Below are positions 53,683 to 59,953 of a stretch of 59,953 nt of DNA, one piece after another (positions within the stretch are counted from its first letter, which is position 1; each line of letters starts with the position of its first letter). The translations under genes and the position numbers were made by a program. The notes below the pieces were generated by a model that saw only the letters and a program-made list of their open reading frames with translations, was not told the DNA's origin and searched no databases. This stretch comes from Candidatus Nanopelagicaceae bacterium (lineage in GTDB: Bacteria; Actinomycetota; Actinomycetes; Nanopelagicales; Nanopelagicaceae). The stretch covers positions 1 through 59,953 of the forward strand of contig VEQG01000009.1 in assembly GCA_018883345.1 (NCBI GenBank), given 5' to 3'.

Positions 53683-55098
53683 CTAAACCAAACTTAAAAG
53701 CCAATTAACTGCCTCATCAGCTCCATATCCATCTGGATGACTCTTTAACAGAACTTTCGCACCTTCGATATCGCTTCCTAAAGTGACAATTGGCGCTTCA
53801 ACGTATCCGTCTTTACGCACTTGCGGAAGTCCTATATTTGCCATCAAACCATTGCAGAGACATTTACGTCCATCAATATCTTCTACTGCTCCACCTTTTT
53901 TGATGAATTGATCATCAGGTTCGGATGGGCAACGATAAATTGTGCGCCCAGTTTCTGAAATTGCAGGTTCGCGTAGATAGCCTAAATCGCAGAGCTTTGG
54001 GCGAGCTGCAAATCCTTCGGAAGTAGATGTATGACCTTCTAGTTTTGCAATTTTAATTGGAAATGATGTTGGCGATGCTTTTACATCAGTTTTGATTTCC
54101 AATGTATCGCTCTTTAATTTATCTAATAACTGCTTTCGAGTTTTGCCACTAAAACCTGAATGATTAGAGATTGCAAACAAAGTTCCAACCTGTACTCCGG
54201 CTGCGCCTTGATTTAATGCAGCTTTTACTCTTTCTGGAGAGCCATATGTTCCGGCCAACCAGAATGGAAGATCTAATTTCTTCATCTTTTCAATATCAGC
54301 AATATCTTTCGGTCCGTAAATAGGTTCACCGTTTGTATCAAATTCCCACTTACCGCGTGGCGGAGCATTGTGACCGCCTGCAGAGTTATGTTCAATGATA
54401 AAACCATCAGGACGAGTCTCTTCATCACGAGCTAAATAAGTTCCTAGTACGTCGACCGAAATAATCGCCAAGAATTTTGGTTTCTTAATTTTGGTTCCGG
54501 CAGGTACAAAATCAAGTGGATTGATTGTGGTCTGCGCAGCTGGGCCACCGATTACATCTACCGGCACTGAACCAACTTCTAATTTTGAAATTTGTCTGAT
54601 TAATTTTGGCAATTCGCGTGGAATACCTGCACCCATGATTATGTAATCAACACCCGCCAGCATTGCACCTAAAACGCTTGCTGCTGTAGTCATTTGAATT
54701 TTATGTAAGAAATTAATTCCGACAAGACCATCGTGGCCCTCTTTAGCTAGCCATACTTCAACGAAATTTGCCACGATTAAAATCTCTTGGGCATCGCGCT
54801 TTTGATCTAAAGTTATTTTCGGAACCATGACGTACGGTGTTTCTGGAGCTTTTCCGCCATCAATGAAGTATTTAGCCAGAATCTTCTGAACTATTTCCTG
54901 ATTAGGAAAAGCTGCTAATGCTCTGCGGGTGTTGCCAGATTTATCGCCATCTTGTAATCGTCTTGCCATCACATTATCGATTGCGGTGCCAGAGACCACA
55001 CCAAGTTGGCCTTTAAGAGAAACTGTTTTTGCAAGTTCCCAATTTGAAACAGCAATACCCATTCCACCTTGAATGATTACAGGCAAATGTTCTGACAT
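53683..55098 (-). CDS. Nitronate monooxygenase-like FMN protein with C-terminal extension
   Basis: A 471-residue TIM-barrel flavoprotein of the nitronate monooxygenase/2-nitropropane dioxygenase group. VIIQGGMGIAVSNWELAKTVS opens it; VIGGPAAQTT, EHNSAGGHNAPPRGKW, PFWLAGTYGSPERVKAALNQGAAGVQVGTLF follow, which bind FMN. It is about 100 residues longer than usual; the extra end has Cys residues (CDLGYLREP, CPSEPDDQ, CLCNGL). Activity may differ from nitronate oxidation; PfaD-type enoyl reductases are related. It lies between thiL and rpmB. Confidence 0.8.
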   Translation of the reverse strand: MSEHLPVIIQGGMGIAVSNWELAKTVSLKGQLGVVSGTAIDNVMARRLQDGDKSGNTRRALAAFPNQEIVQKILAKYFIDGGKAPETPYVMVPKITLDQKRDAQEILIVANFVEVWLAKEGHDGLVGINFLHKIQMTTAASVLGAMLAGVDYIIMGAGIPRELPKLIRQISKLEVGSVPVDVIGGPAAQTTINPLDFVPAGTKIKKPKFLAIISVDVLGTYLARDEETRPDGFIIEHNSAGGHNAPPRGKWEFDTNGEPIYGPKDIADIEKMKKLDLPFWLAGTYGSPERVKAALNQGAAGVQVGTLFAISNHSGFSGKTRKQLLDKLKSDTLEIKTDVKASPTSFPIKIAKLEGHTSTSEGFAARPKLCDLGYLREPAISETGRTIYRCPSEPDDQFIKKGGAVEDIDGRKCLCNGLMANIGLPQVRKDGYVEAPIVTLGSDIEGAKVLLKSHPDGYGADEAVNWLLSLV

Positions 55099-55129
55099 CC
55101 AACCTGCCTCTCTCCGTGGGGCTGGATCC

Positions 55130-56086
55130 TTAAAGGAAATGCTGCCAGCCGGGTTGCGGTGTCTCTACGTGGAGAAGTCTAACGCCACTTCCTGCAACTA
55201 CTTTCCCTATCTCAAAGCCTTTAAGCGAGTGACCTGTTGCCAAAAAACAATGGTCTTCGCCACCACTTAGGATTAAATCAAATACTGAGACATTTAAAGT
55301 CTTCGCTACCTGCAAAAGCTCTGCAAATTCAGGATGTTTCGTTATTAAATCGCCATCAATTTCTAAACAAGTTCCAGATGCTTCTGCGATTTGTTCAGCT
55401 TGAATGAGTAGCGAGTCACTTATATCGCAAAGCGCATTTGCACTAAATGCGATTTGCTCTGCATTTTCGTAATCAACAGATGGTGCTTGGTGTTCTGATA
55501 TTGCAAAATCAATCAGCTCTCCATGAATGTTTCGTTGCAAGGCAATTAATCCAGCTGATGACCAGCCCGGAAGGTTTGAAATAAATATTGAATCACCTAT
55601 TTCGGCGCCGCTTCTTAGAATCGGCCTTTTACCTTCTCCGATTTCACCGGTTGCGGTAATGGAAATAACTATTTTCTTGGATTTAGACAAATCCCCGCCA
55701 ATTACTTGCGCCCCAACGATATGCGCTTCATGTGCAATGCCGCGTGCCACATCAAGCATCCATTCCAATTCTTCATTTCCGGTTGCGGCCATTGCAACCG
55801 TTAGATATTTCGGTTTTCCGCCCATTGCAAAAATGTCAGCCAAATTTGCAGCAGCCACTTTTCTGCCAATCTGATACGCGCTCGACCAATCAAGTCTGAA
55901 ATGGACATCCTCTACGGCCATATCGGTTGTCACAATTAAAGGAGTATCTGGTCTGGCTACTACCGCTGCATCATCGCCAATAGGGACTAAAAGATCGGAA
56001 TTGGCCTCCGCGAAAATTTCAGAGATATTGCGAATCAACTCCCGCTCGCTCCAACGCGCCTTTGCCTCGGGAAATTCGCTAGCCAT
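55130..56086 (-). CDS. thiL: Thiamine-monophosphate kinase
   Basis: Makes thiamine diphosphate from the monophosphate. Of 318 residues, the AIR-synthase-like pattern includes VPIGDDAAVVARPDTPLIVTTDMAVEDVHFRLDWSS, AANLADIFAMGGKPKYLTVAMA, IVGGDLSKSKKIVISITATGE and CDISDSLLIQAEQIAEASG, then SGGEDHCFLATG. It is divergent from the AsnC-type gene and about 30 bp from the flavoprotein gene downstream. Confidence 0.93.
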   Translation of the reverse strand: MASEFPEAKARWSERELIRNISEIFAEANSDLLVPIGDDAAVVARPDTPLIVTTDMAVEDVHFRLDWSSAYQIGRKVAAANLADIFAMGGKPKYLTVAMAATGNEELEWMLDVARGIAHEAHIVGAQVIGGDLSKSKKIVISITATGEIGEGKRPILRSGAEIGDSIFISNLPGWSSAGLIALQRNIHGELIDFAISEHQAPSVDYENAEQIAFSANALCDISDSLLIQAEQIAEASGTCLEIDGDLITKHPEFAELLQVAKTLNVSVFDLILSGGEDHCFLATGHSLKGFEIGKVVAGSGVRLLHVETPQPGWQHFL

Positions 56087-56134
56087 AGGTAAAACTTATG
56101 GGATAAGTTTGGTTTAGGGAAAAGGAGAAAGCTA

Positions 56135-56377
56135 ATGTCAGTTCAGGCATACATCTTGATTCAAACTGAAGTTGGTAAAGCATCGTCAGTTGCGCAGGCA
56201 GTTTCAGGAATCTCTGGCGTAACTCTCGCTGAAGGCGTTACCGGTCCTTACGATGTGATTATGCGTTGCGAAGCGCCATCAATGGAAGATTTTGGTCGCG
56301 TGATCCTTGGCAAGGTGCAAGCAGTCCCTGGCATCACACGTACATTGACTTGCCCTGTAACTGGCAATTTTCACTAA
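56135..56377 (+). CDS. Stand-alone Lrp/AsnC ligand-binding (RAM) domain protein
   Basis: An 80-residue protein made only of the Lrp/AsnC effector-binding domain: AYILIQTEVGKASSVAQAVSGISGV, then EGVTGPYDVIMRCEAPSMEDFGRVILGKVQAVPGI. No DNA-binding domain is present, so it probably binds amino acids or mixes with full-length Lrp proteins. AAGGAGAAAGCTA precedes the ATG. A gene of this kind next to ddl and thiL is common in actinobacteria. Confidence 0.88.
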   Translation: MSVQAYILIQTEVGKASSVAQAVSGISGVTLAEGVTGPYDVIMRCEAPSMEDFGRVILGKVQAVPGITRTLTCPVTGNFH

Positions 56378-56397
56378 GTAATTAATTATATTTAGAG

Positions 56398-57390
56398 TTA
56401 TTTGGATTTACTAAGCGCGGTCTCAATTAGCGCGCTAATTATCTCTGAATAACCAAGGCCGCTAACGCCCCATAATTTAGGGAAAACCGATTTTGGCGTA
56501 AATCCTGGCATGGTGTTTAGCTCATTAATTATTATTTGATTATCCGCAGTGTAAAAGAAATCTACTCTAGCAAGGCCCGAACATCCTAGAGATATAAATG
56601 CCTCTATGGCTGCTTCTTGAATTTCCGTAGTTTTATCAATAACTGCTGGCGCAATTACGGTTGTGGCATCATCCAAATACTTTGCTTCGAAATCATAAAA
56701 TTCAAACTTAGGATCAATCTTAATTTCTCCGGGCACTGAGCACTGAACTTTGCCATCTTTTTCTAAAACCGCACATTCAACTTCGCGACCAGGAATCGCC
56801 TTTTCTAGCATTACTTTTGAATCATAATTAAATGCATCATTTACGGCACTTGCTAAATCTTCTTTTCTTTTTACTTTGTGAGTGCCTCGAGATGAACCTC
56901 CTCTAGCCGGCTTCACGAATAATGGATATCCCAATCCTCGATCATCAATTTCATCTCCGCGACGTATCACCAATCCCGGGGCTACTTGTATGCCATGTGC
57001 TTTGAAAATTTGTTTGGCAAAGTCTTTATCCATTGCCACCGCGGAAGCCAAAACTCCATTACCAACATAAGGCATATCAATCATTTCAAATAGCCCTTGA
57101 ATGGTGCCATCTTCTCCAAATGGACCGTGGAGAATTGGGAAAACTACATCCGCTTTAATTTGATCTATTTTAATTTCGGGCGCATTTTCTGGTACTTCCG
57201 GCAAATTATCGCCCGTGATTTCAAAGTTAGTATCGGCGGGAAGTGAAACCCACTTTCCACTCTTTGTGATGCCAATTAGTGATGGCTGGAATTTGCTCTT
57301 ATCAATTGCGGAGATAACGCCACTTGCGGAGATACAGCTGATTTCATGCTCGCTGCTCTTGCCTCCGCAAATGATGGCAACATTAATCAC
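56398..57390 (-). CDS. ddl: D-alanine-D-alanine ligase
   Basis: ATP-grasp enzyme that joins two D-Ala for peptidoglycan precursors. Of 330 residues, ICGGKSSEHEISCISA opens it, HGPFGEDGTIQGLFEMIDMPYVGNGVLASAVAMDKDF follows, with VKPARGGSSRGTHKV, ALVDFFYT-type LARVDFFYTADNQIIINELNTMPGFTP at the end. It is shorter than many actinobacterial Ddl proteins but complete. It is convergent with the AsnC-type gene. Confidence 0.95.
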   Translation of the reverse strand: MINVAIICGGKSSEHEISCISASGVISAIDKSKFQPSLIGITKSGKWVSLPADTNFEITGDNLPEVPENAPEIKIDQIKADVVFPILHGPFGEDGTIQGLFEMIDMPYVGNGVLASAVAMDKDFAKQIFKAHGIQVAPGLVIRRGDEIDDRGLGYPLFVKPARGGSSRGTHKVKRKEDLASAVNDAFNYDSKVMLEKAIPGREVECAVLEKDGKVQCSVPGEIKIDPKFEFYDFEAKYLDDATTVIAPAVIDKTTEIQEAAIEAFISLGCSGLARVDFFYTADNQIIINELNTMPGFTPKSVFPKLWGVSGLGYSEIISALIETALSKSK

Positions 57391-57440
57391 TTAGACAAAA
57401 CCTTCCGCTTCGGCTTTTGAAAGCTCTGTGCTAACTCTAC

Positions 57441-58202
57441 TCAACGCCTCTTGTTTTTCCTGAAATTACCAGTTCTTGGCAAATCTGACTTACGTAAGTC
57501 GAATAATTGAGACGGCGCAGGTTCATTACGTAATTGCCCAACCATGTCAGCCAATATTCGCATGGCATAACCAGTGGCCTCTTCCATCGCCGCTGGATCA
57601 TCTTCCTTGCCTTGCCATTTACTTAAATCAATCGGGTCCCCACACATTAATGAAATAGGTTTTGGTGGAAATAACTTTAAAATTTTTGAATACGGAGCGA
57701 GAATCTTGTGGTCTCCCCATTGAGCTACTGGAATTAAAGGAGCGCCTGCTGCAAGCGCCAATCTAACTGCGCCGGTTTTTCCAGACATCGGCCAAAGATT
57801 TTGATCTCTAGTTAAAGTGCCTTCTGGGTAAATTCCAATTGCATGTCCCATTTTTAAGGCGCTGATCGCTTCTGATAGCGCAACTGCCGCACTATTGCTC
57901 TCTCGTTTAACCGGAATTTGCTCTGCTTTGTAAAGAATCCAGCCAAAAATTGGAATTCTAAATACCGCTTCTTTCCCAATAAAACGCGGCGCACGACCAT
58001 TTTCAAAAAGATAATGTGCAAAGACAAATGCATCTATGTATGAAACATGGTTGCTGTAAAAAACCACTGGCCCGCTCTTTGGTATTTTTTCAACATTTAG
58101 CCAAGTTCGTTTAGTGATTAATTTAAGAATTGGGATTAAGACTCCGGCGCCAATTCGAAAACCAAAATTTAAGCCAAGTGGTTTACCGGATGGCGGTTTC
58201 AT
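57441..58202 (-). CDS. plsC: 1-acyl-glycerol-3-phosphate acyltransferase family protein
   Basis: A 253-residue membrane-associated acyltransferase in phospholipid synthesis. The catalytic motif is VVFYSNHVSYIDAFVF (an NHxSxxD form), then FIGKEAVFRIPIFGW, IGIYPEGTLTRD (acyl acceptor site) and APLIPVAQWGDH. The C-terminus ends in a basic tail. Several PlsC-like enzymes may exist, so the acceptor is not certain. Confidence 0.88.
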   Translation of the reverse strand: MKPPSGKPLGLNFGFRIGAGVLIPILKLITKRTWLNVEKIPKSGPVVFYSNHVSYIDAFVFAHYLFENGRAPRFIGKEAVFRIPIFGWILYKAEQIPVKRESNSAAVALSEAISALKMGHAIGIYPEGTLTRDQNLWPMSGKTGAVRLALAAGAPLIPVAQWGDHKILAPYSKILKLFPPKPISLMCGDPIDLSKWQGKEDDPAAMEEATGYAMRILADMVGQLRNEPAPSQLFDLRKSDLPRTGNFRKNKRR

Positions 58203-58226
58203 GCGTGAAGTCTATTTAGATAAGAA

Positions 58227-58255
58227 AAAAGACCACCGAAATTCGGTGGTCTTTT
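58227..58255 (-). terminator. Intrinsic terminator after hupB
   Basis: A 13-bp stem (AAAGACCACCGA with its complement) with a tight AT-rich loop, followed on the minus strand by a T run. It lies 13 bp past the hupB stop. Confidence 0.85.
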
Positions 58256-58267
58256 AACTAGAAGTTC

Positions 58268-58711
58268 TTACTTGCGCTTCTTAGCCTTTGATGCAGCCTT
58301 CTTCTTAGGAGCTGCCTTCTTTGCGACCTTCTTCTTAGGAGCTGCCTTCTTTGCTGCTTTCTTAGGAGCTGCCTTCTTTGCCGCTGCCTTAGGAGCAACT
58401 GGTGCTGCTGGCTTTGGAGCTGGACCTAGCTTGCGATCGCCAGCGATGATTTCCTTAAGTGCCTTTGCAGGGAGGAAACGTGGCTTCTTGCTTGCCTTGA
58501 TCTGGATGGTTTCGCCAGTGAAAGGGTTGCGACCCTTACGTGCCTTGCGATCAACCTTCTTAAACTTACCGAAATCGTTGATGGTTACATCTTCACCCTT
58601 TTGGATGTTGCGTGTAATTGAATCAAAAACGATATCTACAGCGTGAGCTGCTTCTTTCTTGCTGCCGTTGAAGTGAGGAGCCAACGACGCAATGAATTGG
58701 GTCTTATTCAT
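58268..58711 (-). CDS. hupB: HU-type nucleoid protein with Lys/Ala-rich tail
   Basis: A 147-residue DNA-binding protein: the HU core is about 1-92 (MNKTQFIASLAPHFNGSKKEA, then GRNPFTGETIQIKASKKPRFLPAKAL), followed by a histone-H1-like tail of PKKAAKKA repeats (about 100-147). This two-part layout is characteristic of actinobacterial HupB. The tail binds DNA and is often acetylated or methylated. It is strongly terminated and has a long leader with several palindromes. Confidence 0.96.
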   Translation of the reverse strand: MNKTQFIASLAPHFNGSKKEAAHAVDIVFDSITRNIQKGEDVTINDFGKFKKVDRKARKGRNPFTGETIQIKASKKPRFLPAKALKEIIAGDRKLGPAPKPAAPVAPKAAAKKAAPKKAAKKAAPKKKVAKKAAPKKKAASKAKKRK

Positions 58712-58722
58712 TAACTTCCCCT

Positions 58723-58753
58723 ATTTACGCGTAAATTTGATGCATTCGCATCA
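58723..58753. promoter_or_regulatory. Palindromes in the hupB leader
   Basis: A 14-bp palindrome ATTTACGCGTAAAT (58723-58736) lies 11 bp before the hupB start codon, and TGATGC-ATTC-GCATCA (58738-58753) follows. A second TTACGCGT copy is at 58766-58773. These could be operator or mRNA hairpins. The rest of the gap up to 58872 is AT-rich with a CGCTA/TAGCG hairpin and no gene. Confidence 0.5.
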
Positions 58754-58872
58754 AGTAGTTAAAACTTACGCGTTAGAAATGCTTATATTTCGCTAATTTA
58801 TAGCGTGTCGCAAATAAATTTTTTCGAGAAAATTGCAGTTTTCCCTATTTTTATTCGTAAAAACTAGCGAAA

Positions 58873-58897
58873 AACTCTAAAGTAATTATTGAGAGTT
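58873..58897 (-). terminator. Weak hairpin after leuD
   Basis: AACTCT/AGAGTT with a 13-base loop, then a short T run on the minus strand, 10 bp past the leuD stop. The stem is weak. Confidence 0.35.
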
Positions 58898-58906
58898 ACT
58901 AAGTTT

Positions 58907-59503
58907 TTACTTTACCGGAAGTGTTTTAGGCTTAAAAGAAGGGCGTTTCTCTTCAAATTTAGCAATTTCATCGAGATGTTGCATGGTCAAACCAATGTCA
59001 TCGAGGCCTTCCATGAGGCGCCAACGTGTGTAATCATCGATTTCAAAAGAGACTGAATTGCCTTGATAAGAAACGGTGCGATTTTCTAAATCTACAGTTA
59101 TTTGCGTTGCAGGTTCTTTCTCAATCTCTTCCCAAATTTTTTCGACTTCCGCTTGCGGCAAAATCACGGTCAATAAACCGCCTTTAGCGCTGTTGCCTCG
59201 GAAAATATCAGCAAATCTAGAAGATATGACTACTTTGAAACCGTAATTCTGCAAAGCCCAAACGGCATGTTCGCGCGAAGAACCGGTTCCGAAATCTACC
59301 CCCGCCACCAAAATGGTGCCGTTCTTATATTCATCCTTGTTAAGTACAAAATCTGGGTCATTGCGCCAAGCTGCAAATAGTCCATCTTCAAAGCCGGAAC
59401 GGGTAACGCGCTTTAAATAAACCGCTGGAATGATTTGATCAGTATCAACATTTGAGCGACGTAGTGGAACTGCGATGCCAGTGTGCTTTAGAAATTTCTC
59501 CAT
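58907..59503 (-). CDS. leuD: 3-isopropylmalate dehydratase small subunit
   Basis: Small (swivelling) subunit of isopropylmalate isomerase in leucine synthesis. The 198 residues open with [31 protein letters not shown] and contain [21 protein letters not shown] and [15 protein letters not shown], typical of LeuD. It starts 10 bp after leuC. Confidence 0.96.
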   Translation of the reverse strand: MEKFLKHTGIAVPLRRSNVDTDQIIPAVYLKRVTRSGFEDGLFAAWRNDPDFVLNKDEYKNGTILVAGVDFGTGSSREHAVWALQNYGFKVVISSRFADIFRGNSAKGGLLTVILPQAEVEKIWEEIEKEPATQITVDLENRTVSYQGNSVSFEIDDYTRWRLMEGLDDIGLTMQHLDEIAKFEEKRPSFKPKTLPVK

Positions 59504-59513
59504 TAGTTTCCTC

Positions 59514-59953
59514 CTACAAATCCGCCGGTGATGCCATTGTGCCCTTTAAGGCTGTTGCAGCTGCAACTAAAGGCGATGCCAAGTGGGTGCGTCCACCTTT
59601 TCCTTGACGACCTTCGAAATTTCGATTGGAGGTTGAAAGGCTTCGCTCTCCTGGCTTAAGTTGATCTGGATTCATGCCTAAGCACATTGAACAGCCGGCG
59701 CTTCGCCACTCTGCTCCCGCTTCAATAAAAACTTTATCTAAACCTTCTGATTCGGCTTGTAAACGAACGCGAGCTGAACCTGGCACGACTAGCATGCGAA
59801 GAGAATTAGAAATTTTCTTACCCTTCAAAATTGCAGCTGCAGCGCGCAAATCTTCAATGCGACCATTAGTGCAAGAACCCAAGAAAACTGTATCTACCTT
59901 GATTTCTTTCATCGGGGTGCCGGCGGTTAGACCCATATATTCAAGCGCGCGCT
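59514..59953 (-). CDS. leuC: 3-isopropylmalate dehydratase large subunit (partial)
   Basis: C-terminal part of the aconitase-type large subunit; the N-terminal two thirds lies beyond the right edge. The visible part starts RALEYMGL and contains [16 protein letters not shown] and [17 protein letters not shown], which bring the three cysteine ligands of the 4Fe-4S cluster, and ends [20 protein letters not shown]. It works with LeuD to isomerise 2- and 3-isopropylmalate. The reading frame is open to the window edge. Confidence 0.95.
   Translation of the reverse strand, partial: RALEYMGLTAGTPMKEIKVDTVFLGSCTNGRIEDLRAAAAILKGKKISNSLRMLVVPGSARVRLQAESEGLDKVFIEAGAEWRSAGCSMCLGMNPDQLKPGERSLSTSNRNFEGRQGKGGRTHLASPLVAAATALKGTMASPADL

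Noticed and set aside
58272-58646. Ala/Phe-rich open frame opposite hupB
   Set aside because: Antisense image of the Lys/Ala repeats of HupB; no homology pattern.

Overview
The window is a gene-dense chromosomal segment of an actinobacterium. AT-leaning coding sequence, very short intergenic gaps (none above about 240 bp) and many ATGA or GTGA overlaps point to a streamlined genome, plausibly a freshwater Nanopelagicales (acI)-like lineage; that placement is an inference from base composition and gene order. The order leuC-leuD-hupB-plsC-ddl-thiL-rpmB-recG-rsmD-coaD-sepIVA-yceD-rpmF-rnc-mutM-smc-ftsY-amtB-glnB-glnD-ffh-rpsP-khpA-rimM-trmD on the minus strand is the conserved actinobacterial arrangement. 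I saw no tRNA, rRNA, CRISPR array, insertion sequence, prophage or integration site.

Layout. 1-15.2 kb: a truncated amino-acid-type binding lipoprotein, a DUF4192 protein, two secreted proteins with PKD or Ig-like repeats, a NUDIX hydrolase, a DinG-type helicase divergent from a LigB-family dioxygenase across a 20-bp palindrome, a START-type protein, a CapA-type lipoprotein, nrdR-nrdJ (B12-dependent ribonucleotide reductase) behind candidate NrdR boxes, an NlpC/P60 hydrolase, a secreted cytochrome b5-like protein, and lexA divergent from a LysM protein with LexA boxes between them.

15.2-29.6 kb: a catabolic island. On the minus strand an alpha/beta hydrolase, a 3-hydroxybutyrate-dehydrogenase-type SDR, prpB, prpC, prpD and a DUF5671-like membrane protein are almost all overlapping or abutting. 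Divergent from them is a branched-chain-type (Liv) ABC importer ending in acetoacetyl-CoA synthetase, followed by a convergent CoA-transferase. Together they read as uptake and breakdown of short hydroxyacids or ketoacids yielding acetyl-CoA and propionyl-CoA, with the methylcitrate cycle consuming the propionyl-CoA. This is the most interesting system in the window.

29.6-60 kb: translation and secretion genes (trmD, rimM, khpA, rpsP, ffh, ftsY), ammonium uptake and nitrogen signalling (amtB, glnB, glnD), chromosome and DNA repair genes (smc, mutM, recG, hupB), rnc, two zinc-type ribosomal proteins (L32, L28), coaD, rsmD, a complete cydABDC cytochrome bd locus lying between recG and rpmB, a nitronate-monooxygenase-like flavoprotein, thiL, an AsnC-type ligand-binding protein, ddl, plsC, and leuD plus a truncated leuC at the right edge.
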